Below are positions 43,793 to 52,364 of a stretch of DNA of 64,000 bases, piece after piece (position 1 is the stretch's first letter; every line of letters begins with the position of its first letter). The notes beneath the pieces are model-generated. The model did not search any database and was not told where the DNA came from. It saw only the letters and a program-made list of their open reading frames with translations. The DNA is taken from assembly GCA_016719055.1 (NCBI GenBank), contig JADKAW010000028.1, forward strand, positions 1-64,000, in the 5' to 3' direction. The translations under genes and the position numbers were made by a program. Origin of the DNA: Candidatus Rhodoferax mariagerensis. Its GTDB lineage: Bacteria; Pseudomonadota; Gammaproteobacteria; Burkholderiales; Burkholderiaceae_C.

Positions 43793-44412
43793 TGCAGCTC
43801 GAACTCCTCAATGACCAAGGCCAAGTCGCATCCAAGCTGGATGTGATGGACACTGTGTTTGGTCGGGCTTACAACGAAGACCTGGTCCACCAGGTGGTTG
43901 TAGCCTTCCAGGCCAATGCCCGTCAAGGCACCCGCGCTCAAAAAGACCGTGAACAGGTTCGTCACTCAACCAAGAAGCCTTTTAAACAAAAGGGAACAGG
44001 GCGGGCACGTGCCGGCATGACGTCTTCGCCTATATGGCGTGGTGGTGGTCGAATTTTCCCGAATATGCCCGACGAGAACTTTGCTCAAAAAATAAACAAA
44101 AAGATGTACCGTGCCGGTATGGCTTCCATCTTCTCGCAGTTGGCACGCGAAGGTCGTCTGGCCGTGGTTGACTCCCTGACGGTTGAGTCGCCCAAAACCA
44201 AAGCGTTGGCAGCCAAGTTCAAGGCCATGAACCTTGACTCAGTGTTGGTGATCGCCGATGAGGTCGATGAAAATCTGTATCTCGCTTCGCGCAATCTGGT
44301 CAATGTGCTGGTTGTTGAGCCGCGTTATGCAGACCCCGTGTCACTGGTTCATTACCGCAAGGTGCTGGTCACCAAAGCGGCCATGGGCAAACTCCAGGAG
44401 ATGTTCGCATGA
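43792..44412 (+). CDS. rplD: 50S ribosomal protein L4
   Basis: Large-subunit exit-tunnel protein and, in E. coli, repressor of the S10 operon. RQGTRAQKDREQVRHSTKKP (about residues 44-63) and KQKGTGRARAGMTSSPIWRGG (tunnel loop, about 64-84) are intact. Length is 206. Its start overlaps rplC by 1 nt and its stop overlaps rplW by 4 nt. Confidence 0.96.
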   Translation: MQLELLNDQGQVASKLDVMDTVFGRAYNEDLVHQVVVAFQANARQGTRAQKDREQVRHSTKKPFKQKGTGRARAGMTSSPIWRGGGRIFPNMPDENFAQKINKKMYRAGMASIFSQLAREGRLAVVDSLTVESPKTKALAAKFKAMNLDSVLVIADEVDENLYLASRNLVNVLVVEPRYADPVSLVHYRKVLVTKAAMGKLQEMFA

Positions 44413-44735
44413 ACCACGGTCCCAATCTTTCCAAATTTGACGAAGGTCGTTTGATGCAGGTGCTGGTTGCGCCCATCGTGTCTGAGAAGGCGACGATGGC
44501 CGCAGAGAAAAGCAATGCAGTGACTTTCAAGGTGCTCCAGGACGCAACCAAATACGAAATCAAGGCCGCAGTGGAATTGATGTTCAAGGTTGAAGTCAAG
44601 GGCGTTTCAGTAGTGAACACCAAAGGCAAAACCAAGCGTTTTGGCAAATCAGTAGGCCGTCGCGACAACATCCGCAAGGCCTATGTGATGCTCAAGCCCG
44701 GTCAAGAGCTGAACCTTGGTGGGGAGGCTGCGTAA
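44409..44735 (+). CDS. rplW: 50S ribosomal protein L23
   Basis: Exit-site protein that docks trigger factor and SRP. VLVAPIVSEKATM (about residues 15-27) and NTKGKTKRFGKSVGRR (about 74-89) are conserved. Length is 108. An N-terminal MNHGPNLSKFDEGRLM extends beyond the usual start, so ATG 44454 is a possible alternative, but the 4-nt overlap with rplD favours 44409. Confidence 0.94.
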   Translation: MNHGPNLSKFDEGRLMQVLVAPIVSEKATMAAEKSNAVTFKVLQDATKYEIKAAVELMFKVEVKGVSVVNTKGKTKRFGKSVGRRDNIRKAYVMLKPGQELNLGGEAA

Positions 44736-44737
44736 TC

Positions 44738-45562
44738 ATGGCTGTTATCAAAATGAAACCTACTTCTCCAGGCCGTCGTGGCGTGGTGAAGATTTCGCGT
44801 GATCACCTGCACAAGGGTGCTCCTCATGCTTCTTTGCTGGAGCCTCAGTTCCAGCAGGCTGGTCGTAACAACAACGGTCATATCACGACCCGTCACAAAG
44901 GTGGTGGTCACAAGCATCACTACCGCGTAGTCGACTTTCTTCGCAATAAGGATGCGATTCCGGCGAAGGTCGAGCGCATTGAGTACGACCCTAACCGTTC
45001 TGCGCACATCGCTTTGGTGTGTTATTCCGACGGCGAACGCAAGTACATCATTGCTCCGCGAGGTCTGGAAGTGGGTGCCACTATCATGAGCGGTGCAGAA
45101 GCGCCGATCCGGGTCGGTAACACCTTGCCTATTCGCAACATTCCGGTTGGCTCTGTTGTGCATTGCATTGAGCTGCAGGTTGGTAAAGGTGCGCAAGCAG
45201 TGCGCTCCGCCGGTGCCTCGGCAACCCTGCTGGCCCGTGAAGGTACCTACGCTCAGGTTCGTATGCGCTCAGGTGAAGTTCGCAAGATTCACATCGAGTG
45301 CCGTGCAACTTTGGGCCAAGTCGCCAACGAAGAACACAGCCTGCGTCAGCTCGGCAAGGCTGGCGTCAAACGCTGGATGGGTATTCGCCCGACCGTTCGC
45401 GGTGTGGTGATGAATCCTGTTGATCACCCGCACGGTGGTGGTGAAGGCAAGACCGGTGAAGGCCGTCATCCAGTCGATCCTTGGGGTAATCTGACCAAGG
45501 GCTACCGTACCCGTAACAACAAGCGCACGCAGGTCATGATCGTGTCGCGTCGCAAGAAGTAA
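44738..45562 (+). CDS. rplB: 50S ribosomal protein L2
   Basis: Universal large-subunit protein needed for subunit joining and peptidyl transfer. It opens AVIKMKPTSPGRRGVVK. NNNGHITTRHKGGGHKHHYR (about residues 44-63) and VMNPVDHPHGGGEGKTGEG (about 223-241), with the conserved His, are present. Length is 274. It starts 2 nt after the rplW stop. Confidence 0.97.
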   Translation: MAVIKMKPTSPGRRGVVKISRDHLHKGAPHASLLEPQFQQAGRNNNGHITTRHKGGGHKHHYRVVDFLRNKDAIPAKVERIEYDPNRSAHIALVCYSDGERKYIIAPRGLEVGATIMSGAEAPIRVGNTLPIRNIPVGSVVHCIELQVGKGAQAVRSAGASATLLAREGTYAQVRMRSGEVRKIHIECRATLGQVANEEHSLRQLGKAGVKRWMGIRPTVRGVVMNPVDHPHGGGEGKTGEGRHPVDPWGNLTKGYRTRNNKRTQVMIVSRRKK

Positions 45563-45572
45563 GGGGTAGACA

Positions 45573-45851
45573 ATGACTCGTTCTCTCAAAAAAGGTCCCT
45601 TTGTCGACCATCACCTGATTGCCAAGACCGAAAAGGCCGTGGCAACCAAAGACAAAAAGCCGATCAAGACCTGGTCGCGTCGCTCCATGGTTCTGCCCGA
45701 TTTCATTGGTCTGACCATCGCTGTGCACAACGGCAAGCAACACGTACCTGTCTACATCACTGACCAAATGGTTGGCCACAAGTTGGGTGAGTTCGCGCTT
45801 ACCCGGACTTTCAAGGGCCACCCTGCGGACAAAAAAGTCCAGAAGAAATAA
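45573..45851 (+). CDS. rpsS: 30S ribosomal protein S19
   Basis: Small-subunit head protein touching tRNA and S13. It opens TRSLKKGPFVDHHL; KTWSRRSMVLPDFIGLTIAV (about residues 30-49) and LGEFALTRTFKGH are conserved. Length is 92. It starts 10 nt after rplB, with a GGGG-type ribosome-binding site. Confidence 0.96.
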   Translation: MTRSLKKGPFVDHHLIAKTEKAVATKDKKPIKTWSRRSMVLPDFIGLTIAVHNGKQHVPVYITDQMVGHKLGEFALTRTFKGHPADKKVQKK

Positions 45852-45861
45852 GGAGTTGACC

Positions 45862-46191
45862 ATGGAAACACGTGCAACCCTTCGCGGCGTCCGTTTGTCA
45901 GTGGACAAAGGTCGTCTGGTCGCGGATCTGATTCGCGGCAAAAAAGTGGATCAAGCCCTGAACATCTTGCAGTTCACGCAGAAAAAAGCTGCTGTGATCA
46001 TCAAGAAGGTTTTGGAGTCTGCGATTGCCAACGCTGAACACAACGATGGTGCTGACATCGACGAGTTGAAGGTGAAAACCATCTTTGTTGAGCAAGGTGC
46101 ATCGCTGAGGCGCTTCACGGCCCGCGCAAAAGGCCGTGGCAACCAAATCAGAAAACCCACGTGCCATGTGTACGTGACGGTTGGTAACTGA
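45862..46191 (+). CDS. rplV: 50S ribosomal protein L22
   Basis: Exit-tunnel protein with a long beta-hairpin. METRATLRGVRLSVDKGRLV opens the protein, and the hairpin region is IFVEQGASLRRFTARAKGRG (about residues 75-94). Length is 109. ATG 45862 with AGGAG at 45851-45855 is chosen over upstream in-frame codons inside rpsS. Confidence 0.95.
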   Translation: METRATLRGVRLSVDKGRLVADLIRGKKVDQALNILQFTQKKAAVIIKKVLESAIANAEHNDGADIDELKVKTIFVEQGASLRRFTARAKGRGNQIRKPTCHVYVTVGN

Positions 46192-46207
46192 AAGAGGCCA
46201 GGAAGTT

Positions 46208-47104
46208 ATGGGACAAAAAATCCATCCAACCGGCTTTCGCTTGTCGATTAGCCGCAACTGGGCATCTCGCTGGTATGCCAATGATCGTGACTTCGCGGGC
46301 ATGCTCGCTGAAGACATCAAGGTGCGTGAGTACCTGAAAGCCAAGCTCAAAAACGCGTCTGTTTCGCGGGTTTTGATCGAGCGTCCTGCCAAAAATGCCC
46401 GCATCACGATTTACTCGGCTCGTCCGGGCGTTGTGATCGGTAAAAAGGGCGAAGACATTGAGAACCTGAAGCGCGACCTCGGTCGGCAGCTGGGTGTGCC
46501 AGTCGCAGTCAACATCGAAGAAGTGCGCAAGCCTGAAATCGATGCCAAACTGATTGCTGACTCGATCACCCAACAGTTAGAGAAGCGCATCATGTTCCGT
46601 CGGGCCATGAAGCGAGCCATGCAAAACGCCATGCGTCTGGGTGCCCTTGGTATCAAGATCATGTCTTCGGGTCGTTTAAACGGCATTGAAATTGCGCGTT
46701 GCGAGTGGTACCGCGAAGGTCGTGTGCCGCTTCACACCCTGCGTGCTGACATTGACTATGGCACTTCTGAAGCCAAGACAACCTACGGCATCATTGGTGT
46801 CAAGGTGTGGGTCTACAAGGGTGATACCTTGGGCCGCAATGATTTGCCCGCTGTCGAGACCCCGCGTCCCGATGACGAGCGCCGTCCGCGTGGTCCTCGT
46901 CGTGATGACCGTGGTGGTGCACGTCCCTCTGGAGACCGTCGTCCAGCAACTGGTGCACGTCGCCCCATGGGCACCAATGTAGCCCCCAGTGACGGTAGCG
47001 ACAAGCCAGCCCAGGCACTCGGTGCCGATGTCAACAAACCCACCGTTCAGCGCGTCCGCAAGGTAGCCGCGCCGGGTGCAACACCCGACGGCAAAGGAGA
47101 ATAA
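46208..47104 (+). CDS. rpsC: 30S ribosomal protein S3 with C-terminal low-complexity extension
   Basis: mRNA-entry protein with KH domain. It opens MGQKIHPTGFRLSISRNW; VVIGKKGEDIENLK (about residues 77-90) is the KH GxxG loop. At 298 residues it is about 65 longer than E. coli S3. The extra tail (from about residue 225) is rich in Arg, Pro, Asp and Gly (RPRGPRRDDRGGARPSG) and then Ala/Thr/Lys, likely disordered. Such tails occur in betaproteobacteria. ATG 46208 follows AGGAAG. Confidence 0.95.
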   Translation: MGQKIHPTGFRLSISRNWASRWYANDRDFAGMLAEDIKVREYLKAKLKNASVSRVLIERPAKNARITIYSARPGVVIGKKGEDIENLKRDLGRQLGVPVAVNIEEVRKPEIDAKLIADSITQQLEKRIMFRRAMKRAMQNAMRLGALGIKIMSSGRLNGIEIARCEWYREGRVPLHTLRADIDYGTSEAKTTYGIIGVKVWVYKGDTLGRNDLPAVETPRPDDERRPRGPRRDDRGGARPSGDRRPATGARRPMGTNVAPSDGSDKPAQALGADVNKPTVQRVRKVAAPGATPDGKGE

Positions 47105-47106
47105 CT

Positions 47107-47523
47107 ATGTTGCAACCTGCGCGTAGAAAGTATCGTAAAGAGCAAAAAGGCCGCAACACTGGCATTGCAACCCGGGGTAGCTCGGTTGCGTTTGGTGATT
47201 TTGGTCTGAAATGTACGGATCGTGGTCGTTTGACGGCTCGCCAGATCGAAGCCGCTCGTCGTGCTATTTCCCGTCACGTCAAACGGGGTGGTCGTATCTG
47301 GATTCGGGTGTTTCCTGACAAACCCGTTTCCCAAAAGCCTGCTGAAGTGCGGATGGGTAACGGAAAAGGTAACCCCGAGTACTATGTTGCTGAAATCCAG
47401 CCCGGCAAGATCGTGTTCGAGATTGTTGGCGTCAGCGAAGAGTTGGCACGCGAGGCGTTCCGTTTGGCTGCCGCCAAACTACCTTTGCGCACCGCCTTCG
47501 TTGCCCGCATGATCGGTCAGTAG
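47107..47523 (+). CDS. rplP: 50S ribosomal protein L16
   Basis: Large-subunit protein near the A-site tRNA. It opens MLQPARRKYRKEQKGRN; KCTDRGRLTARQIEAARRAI (about residues 36-55) and RVFPDKPVSQKPAEVRMG (about 69-86) are signatures, including the Arg hydroxylated in E. coli. Length is 138. Starts 2 nt after rpsC. Confidence 0.96.
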   Translation: MLQPARRKYRKEQKGRNTGIATRGSSVAFGDFGLKCTDRGRLTARQIEAARRAISRHVKRGGRIWIRVFPDKPVSQKPAEVRMGNGKGNPEYYVAEIQPGKIVFEIVGVSEELAREAFRLAAAKLPLRTAFVARMIGQ

Positions 47524-47538
47524 TCAGGAGCCAATGAT

Positions 47539-47745
47539 ATGAAAACGACTGAATTACGCCAAAAAGACGTTGCGGGTCTGCTCGCCGAGGTCAAAAGCCT
47601 TCAAAAGGCCCACTTTGGCCTGCGCATGCAAAAAGCCACGCAACAACTCAACAACACAGCCACACTGCGCATTGCGCGCCGTGACATCGCTCGCGCCAAG
47701 ACCATTCTGGTTGAAAAGCAAGCGGCTGATAAATCCGCCAAATAA
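47539..47745 (+). CDS. rpmC: 50S ribosomal protein L29
   Basis: Small two-helix protein at the exit-site rim. It opens MKTTELRQKDVAGLLAEVKS and contains FGLRMQKATQQLNNTATLR (about residues 27-45). Length is 68. CAGGAG precedes ATG 47539. It lies 15 nt after rplP and 10 nt before rpsQ. Confidence 0.94.
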   Translation: MKTTELRQKDVAGLLAEVKSLQKAHFGLRMQKATQQLNNTATLRIARRDIARAKTILVEKQAADKSAK

Positions 47746-47755
47746 GGAGCGATAA

Positions 47756-48025
47756 ATGACGGAAGCTAAAACATCCTTCAAGCGCACCTTGATTGGCAAG
47801 GTAGTCAGCGACAAGCGCTCAAAGACAGTGACTGTGCTCATTGAGCGTCGTGTCAAGCACGAGCTCTATGGCAAGATCGTTGGAAAATCCAGCAAGTATC
47901 ACGCACACGATGAAAAGGGCGAGTACAAGATGGGTGACATGATCGAGATCACTGAGAGCCGGCCCATTTCCAAGACCAAAAACTGGGTTGCAACCCGTTT
48001 AGTCGAGAAGGCCTCTTTGGTGTAG
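47756..48025 (+). CDS. rpsQ: 30S ribosomal protein S17
   Basis: Primary 16S rRNA-binding protein. It opens MTEAKTSFKRTLIGKVVSDK; TVLIERRVKHELYGKIVGKS (about residues 25-44) and ITESRPISKTKNWV (about 65-78) are conserved. Length is 89. It is the last gene of this S10 segment; rplN, expected next in many bacteria, is absent and a terminator follows. Confidence 0.95.
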   Translation: MTEAKTSFKRTLIGKVVSDKRSKTVTVLIERRVKHELYGKIVGKSSKYHAHDEKGEYKMGDMIEITESRPISKTKNWVATRLVEKASLV

Positions 48026-48058
48026 GTTGATGCGGTGGCAACACCGCGACAAACGCAA

Positions 48059-48084
48059 GAACGGCTCACAATGTGAGCCGTTTT
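48059..48084 (+). terminator. Terminator after rpsQ
   Basis: ACGGCTCAC (48061-48069) pairs perfectly with GTGAGCCGT (48073-48081) around AAT and is followed by TTTT. It ends the S10 transcript 34 nt after rpsQ and about 47 nt before the peroxiredoxin start. Confidence 0.85.
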
Positions 48085-48130
48085 CATTGGTGTATCTGAT
48101 TCTTAATTTTTTTATTTGAAGGAGTTTTAC

Positions 48131-48640
48131 ATGATTGAAGTTGGTCATCCATTGCCCGCCGTGACGCTGATGGAGTACGCAGAAGTGGAAAGTGGCGCTT
48201 GCAGCATCGGCCCCAATCCGGTGGACGTGACAGCCGCCACCGCTGGCAAGACAATTGCCCTGTTTGCTCTGCCTGGTGCTTTCACGCCCACCTGCTCTGC
48301 CAAGCACTTGCCGGGCTATGTTGAGCGTGCCGCGGCATTCAACGCTGCTGGCGTGGATGAAATTTGGTGTTTGAGTGTCAACGACGCCTTTGTCATGGGT
48401 GCTTGGGCACGGGACCAAAAGACGGGTGACAAGGTACGCATGCTCGCTGATGGCGATGCTGCCTTTGCCAAAGCAACCGGCCTGACACTCGACTTGACCG
48501 GCAAGGGGTTGGGACTGCGCAGCAACCGCTACTCGATGCTAGTCAAAGACGGCCGCGTTGTCACGCTTAACATTGAAGGCCCAGGAAAGTTTGAAGTCAG
48601 TGACGCGGCCACACTGCTGGCCCAAGCAAAAAACAACTGA
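48131..48640 (+). CDS. Peroxiredoxin (Prx5 type)
   Basis: Thiol peroxidase that reduces hydrogen peroxide and organic peroxides using glutathione or thioredoxin. ALPGAFTPTCSAKHLPGY (about residues 46-63) holds the peroxidatic Cys in the PxxxTxxC motif. Trp-Cys of DEIWCLSVNDAFVM and RSNRYSMLVKDGRV are Prx5 features. Length is 169. ATG 48131 with AAGGAG at 48119-48124 decides the start. Convergent with the cytochrome b561 gene, which ends 2 nt away. Confidence 0.92.
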   Translation: MIEVGHPLPAVTLMEYAEVESGACSIGPNPVDVTAATAGKTIALFALPGAFTPTCSAKHLPGYVERAAAFNAAGVDEIWCLSVNDAFVMGAWARDQKTGDKVRMLADGDAAFAKATGLTLDLTGKGLGLRSNRYSMLVKDGRVVTLNIEGPGKFEVSDAATLLAQAKNN

Positions 48641-48641
48641 G

Positions 48642-49307
48642 TCAACCGGCCCAAGTCACCGCAGCGTATACAAGCGCGCTGCATGACAGGATGATGGCCG
48701 CCGCCTTGACACGGTCAACCGTTTTGTCGCTTGAAACCGGCGCTGGGAAATCAAGCAACTTGTCGCCAGTCAACATCGGGCGCACCAGGTTCTCGCCCTT
48801 TTTCAACAAGTATGCTGCAATGGCAACGAGGTGCAGTGCCACCAGCACCAGCAAGATCAGCTTACCCACTTCCTTGTGATAAAATGTGGCATTGCCGACC
48901 CAGTTGGCTGAGACAAATTTGACCAGCGGCCCAGCGGCAGCAATTTCATCATCACTGAACAAGCCCGAACCCACCTGCAAGCTCAAGAAACCAAGCAGCG
49001 CGAAAACTGAAAAAGCACCCATCGGGTTGTGACCCACCGAGTCCATGGCTTCACCGCGACCTTGAACGTAACGCCAGACCTGGCGTGGACGGTATAAAAA
49101 ACTCCCAAAACGCGACCAGTGTCCACCCACAAAGCCCCACACCAGGCGAAAGCACAACAGGCTAAGGACAGCGTAGCCGAACCGGAAATGCCACATCATG
49201 GCTGAGCCCCCTATCTGGGCGGTCACTACCAGACATACCACGCAGATCGCAAGGGCCCAGTGAAACACACGGGTCGGGGCATCCCACACACGAACAACAG
49301 CTTTCAT
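48642..49307 (-). CDS. Cytochrome b561-type diheme membrane protein
   Basis: Inner-membrane cytochrome b with four to five helices. VWDAPTRVFHWALAICVV (about residues 7-24) and MMWHFRFGYAVL (about 37-48) supply histidines of one heme, and FYHKEVGKLILLVLVALHLVAI (about 142-163) of the other. Length is 221. ATG 49307 with TGAGG upstream is preferred over GTG 49313. It is divergent from a cytochrome c' gene; such pairs commonly form a quinol or cytochrome electron-transfer unit, which is inferred here. Confidence 0.88.
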   Translation of the reverse strand: MKAVVRVWDAPTRVFHWALAICVVCLVVTAQIGGSAMMWHFRFGYAVLSLLCFRLVWGFVGGHWSRFGSFLYRPRQVWRYVQGRGEAMDSVGHNPMGAFSVFALLGFLSLQVGSGLFSDDEIAAAGPLVKFVSANWVGNATFYHKEVGKLILLVLVALHLVAIAAYLLKKGENLVRPMLTGDKLLDFPAPVSSDKTVDRVKAAAIILSCSALVYAAVTWAG

Positions 49308-49405
49308 AGTCACCTCAGCGTTGGCTCAATCAGCAGAAATTTCTAAATCACCCTAAACTCGCTTCCTGCCAGTTTTCATTTCAGTTTAACTTTGATCGGA
49401 GTCCC

Positions 49406-49858
49406 ATGACTAAATTTTCTGCCGTTCTCCTTGCTGCCATTGGTGCAAGTTTTGTAGTGCCTGCTTCCGCCCAGTTCGCCAAGCCCGAAGACGCCATCAA
49501 GTACCGCAAGAACGCGCTCTTTGTGATGCAACAAAATTTTGGCCGCGTGGCTGCCATGGCTGGCGGTAAAGCACCATTTGATGCCAAGGTCGCAGCTGAC
49601 AGCGCTGCCGTTGCCGAGTTCGTCTCAAACTTGCCCTGGAAGGGTATGGGCCAGGTACTGACAAAGGTGACACTCAAGGCCAAACCTGAGATCTGGGCCA
49701 AAAAGACCAAATTTGATGACGAGGCCCGCAAAATGCAGGCTGAAATGGCAAAACTGTCCGTCGCCGCCAAGAGTGGTAACATCGACAGCATCAAGGTTGC
49801 CGTCAATGCGGTTGGTGGTACCTGTAAATCCTGCCACGACGACTTCCGCGCCAAATAA
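49406..49858 (+). CDS. Cytochrome c' (class II c-type cytochrome)
   Basis: Periplasmic four-helix-bundle cytochrome. Signal peptide at residues 1-22 (MTKFSAVLLAAIGASFVVPASA). The mature part opens FAKPEDAIKYRKNALFVMQQNFG, the typical class II start with a Met-Asn region, and the heme site CKSCH lies near the C-terminus (about residues 139-143), as in cytochromes c'. Length is 150. Family members bind NO or shuttle electrons. The divergent cytochrome b561 gene suggests a shared role. Confidence 0.93.
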   Translation: MTKFSAVLLAAIGASFVVPASAQFAKPEDAIKYRKNALFVMQQNFGRVAAMAGGKAPFDAKVAADSAAVAEFVSNLPWKGMGQVLTKVTLKAKPEIWAKKTKFDDEARKMQAEMAKLSVAAKSGNIDSIKVAVNAVGGTCKSCHDDFRAK

Positions 49859-49943
49859 GTCGGTTCTCGCGGACTGGTGGGCTGCCAGCTTTGACAGGCC
49901 CAGGCGTTAAGATGACCGTCTTTCACTCTACGCAAGTCCTACC

Positions 49944-50648
49944 ATGCAACGCCGCCAAGTCAACTCCTTGTTCACTTTAATGACTGCCAGTTCGCTGGCA
50001 GTTTTTCATGGCGCTGTTTTGGCGCAGTCCACCGGCCCATTGTCAAACCTTGAAGTGTCCCAAGGGCTTAAAACCGCGCTGGAACAGGGTGCGCGCTCAG
50101 CCATTGGTTTGCTGGGACGACCGGACGGTTTTTTGAGCAACGACCGGGTTCGTATTCCTCTGCCAGGCTATTTGCAGGACGCCGCAAAACTCATGCGCAC
50201 CTTCGGCCAGGGCGCACGCCTTGATGAGCTTGTCAACGCCATGAACCATGCCGCGGAGGCTGCAGTTCCATTGGCGCAGGACACGCTAGTGAGCGCAGTG
50301 AAGTCCATGAGTTTTCAGGATGCCCGGGCCATTCTTGCTGGTGGCGATACCTCGGTCACCCAGTTTTTTGCCGACAAGACGCGCCAGCCACTGGCTCAAA
50401 AATTTCTTCCTGTGGTCACAAAAACCACCGCACAGGTCAATCTGGCTGAAAAATACAACCAGGTGGCAGGCAAAGCGGCATCCATGGGGTTGATCAAAGA
50501 GGACCAGGTCAGCATTGAGCGCTATGTCACTGACAAGACGCTTGATGGCCTGTATCTCATGATTGGCGAAGAAGAGAAAAAAATTCGCCAGGACCCGGTA
50601 GGCACTGGCAGTGCCATACTGCAAAAAGTGTTCGGTTCATTGAAGTAA
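49944..50648 (+). CDS. DUF4197 domain-containing exported protein
   Basis: A 234-residue protein with an N-terminal hydrophobic segment (about residues 9-28, ending AVLAQS) that looks like a signal peptide. The rest matches the DUF4197 pattern: LSNLEVSQGLKTALEQGARS, then RIPLPGYLQDAAKLMRTFGQG and VPLAQDTLVSAVKSMSFQDA, GGDTSVTQFF, and IERYVTDKTLDGLYLMIGEEE near the end. The function of this family is unknown. It is followed 15 nt later by an MFS transporter. Confidence 0.85.
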   Translation: MQRRQVNSLFTLMTASSLAVFHGAVLAQSTGPLSNLEVSQGLKTALEQGARSAIGLLGRPDGFLSNDRVRIPLPGYLQDAAKLMRTFGQGARLDELVNAMNHAAEAAVPLAQDTLVSAVKSMSFQDARAILAGGDTSVTQFFADKTRQPLAQKFLPVVTKTTAQVNLAEKYNQVAGKAASMGLIKEDQVSIERYVTDKTLDGLYLMIGEEEKKIRQDPVGTGSAILQKVFGSLK

Positions 50649-50663
50649 GCGCCCACGCTCCCG

Positions 50664-51911
50664 ATGTCCACGAGCACCATGTCACGGCGCACCGCCGTGT
50701 TGGTGTTTGTGGCATTTGCTGCCGCCTATTTTTTGTCGGCACTGATCCGGGCAATCACTGCCACGCTGTCGCCCGCGCTGACACATGAGTTTGTCCTGAG
50801 TGCCGGTGATTTAGGTTTGTTGGCTGGGGGGTATTTTCTGGGCTTTGCCGCCACGCAACTTCCGCTGGGCAGCTGGCTTGACCAGTACGGCCCCAAAAAA
50901 GTGGTTTTGAGCCTGTTGACTGCCGCCGTTGCCGGATGTGCGGCTTTTGCCATGGCAATCAGTTTCAATGGACTGTTGCTGGCCCGCGTGCTCAGTGGCA
51001 TTGGTGTCAGCGCCTGCCTGATGGCACCGCTGACAGGTTACCGGCGCTGGTACGCCGCTGCATCACAAATGCGGGCCAACTCATGGATGCTGATGACTGG
51101 TTCGCTGGGCATGCTGGCGTCCACCCTGCCGGTTCAATGGTTGATGCCGCTCATCGGCTGGCGTCCACTGTTTTGGGGTCTGGCGGCATTGGTGCTGCTG
51201 GCCATGGCACTGATTGCCTGGCAAGTTCCAGACTGGCCAGCCGCTGCCCATGCACCCACAGACAAGACACCAGCGTCGAGCGCTCAAGCCAGCTACGCTG
51301 AGGTTTGGCGCCACCCGTTTTTTCGGAAAATGGCTCCTATGGGATTTTTCATCTATGGTGGTCTGGTCGCCATGCAGACCCTGTGGGTGACGCCGTGGCT
51401 GATTCGTGTCTCAGGCTGGACAGATCTGGAAGCCGCCAACGGCATGTTCTGGCTCAACATGGCGATGTTGCTGACCTTTTTGTGCTGGGGGCTACTCAAC
51501 CCCTGGCTGGCTCGGCGCGGCTACGGTGCCGAGCAGCTCATCACCTATGGCATGCCGCTTAGTTTTACGCTACTTGCTCTATTAATAGTAGCTGGTAGTG
51601 AAGGTACCTATTGGGCTGGAGCCGCTTGGGCCTTGTATTGCATGGCTTGCAGCTTTGTCGCACTGGCGCAGCCTGCCGTTGCCATGGCATTTCCATCCAC
51701 ACTCGCCGGGCGCGCCTTGTCGGCCTATAACTTGCTGATTTTTTCAGGTGTTTTCGTTGTGCAATGGGGCGTTGGGCTGATCATTGATGCTCTCAAAGCG
51801 TTGGACTACCCTGAAGTGCAGGCATTTCAGTACGCGATGGGGATATATTTGCTGTGCACCCTTGGGTCGTATGTCTATTTCCTGACCGCAAAAAGCCATA
51901 ATCACACCTGA
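50664..51911 (+). CDS. Major facilitator superfamily transporter
   Basis: A 415-residue inner-membrane protein with twelve predicted helices. The MFS signature between helices 2 and 3 reads GSWLDQYGPKKVVL (about residues 71-84). The central cytoplasmic loop is DWPAAAHAPTDKTPASSAQA. Substrate unknown. Codons 300-313 (51562-51602) form an AT-rich patch resembling the interspersed repeat. It lies between the DUF4197 gene and the PTS genes, 6 nt before the EIIA gene. Confidence 0.85.
   Translation: MSTSTMSRRTAVLVFVAFAAAYFLSALIRAITATLSPALTHEFVLSAGDLGLLAGGYFLGFAATQLPLGSWLDQYGPKKVVLSLLTAAVAGCAAFAMAISFNGLLLARVLSGIGVSACLMAPLTGYRRWYAAASQMRANSWMLMTGSLGMLASTLPVQWLMPLIGWRPLFWGLAALVLLAMALIAWQVPDWPAAAHAPTDKTPASSAQASYAEVWRHPFFRKMAPMGFFIYGGLVAMQTLWVTPWLIRVSGWTDLEAANGMFWLNMAMLLTFLCWGLLNPWLARRGYGAEQLITYGMPLSFTLLALLIVAGSEGTYWAGAAWALYCMACSFVALAQPAVAMAFPSTLAGRALSAYNLLIFSGVFVVQWGVGLIIDALKALDYPEVQAFQYAMGIYLLCTLGSYVYFLTAKSHNHT
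51562..51602 (+). repeat. Possible diverged interspersed repeat in the MFS gene
   Basis: GTTTTACGCTACTTGCTCTA, then TTAATAGTAGCTGGTAGTG aligns loosely with the rlmI copy and is AT-rich compared with its surroundings. Membership is uncertain. Confidence 0.35.
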
Positions 51912-51917
51912 CAAATC

Positions 51918-52364
51918 ATGAACAACGGTATCTTCATCATCGCCCATGCGCCGCTGGCCAGTGCCTTGCGGCAATGTGTGCTGCATGTTTTTCCCGATGC
52001 AGCCCAGGCGGTGGCAGTGCTAGACGTGCAACCCAATGTGCCGATCGAAGAATCTCTGGTGAGTGCACGCATGGCGATGACCATGCTCAATAAAACCAAC
52101 ACGCTGGTATTGACCGACATGTTTGGTGCCACACCCTGCAATATGGCTCAAAAAATGGTCGATGGCGTGAACTCCCGCCTGATTGCTGGCGTCAACCTGC
52201 CGATGCTGATGCGTGTTGTGACTTACCGCAACGAGCCGCTTGAAGCCTTGGTGGCCCGAGCCATGGCAGGTGGCATTCAGGGCGTGATGCAAGTTGCCGT
52301 CACTGCACCGCAAAACCAGCAACGGAAACCTCATGATCAAGACCACTACGACCATCAGCAATAA
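51918..52364 (+). CDS. PTS EIIA component, mannose family
   Basis: Cytoplasmic phosphocarrier. IFIIAHAPLASALRQCV (residues 5-21) has the phosphorylatable His at about residue 10, and LTDMFGATPCNMAQKMVDG (about 65-83) is conserved in the mannose family. A His/Gln/Asp-rich tail ends the 148-residue product. It overlaps the HPr gene by 32 nt. There is no EIIB or EIIC sugar permease nearby, so the relay is probably regulatory, as commonly proposed for betaproteobacteria. Confidence 0.9.
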   Translation: MNNGIFIIAHAPLASALRQCVLHVFPDAAQAVAVLDVQPNVPIEESLVSARMAMTMLNKTNTLVLTDMFGATPCNMAQKMVDGVNSRLIAGVNLPMLMRVVTYRNEPLEALVARAMAGGIQGVMQVAVTAPQNQQRKPHDQDHYDHQQ

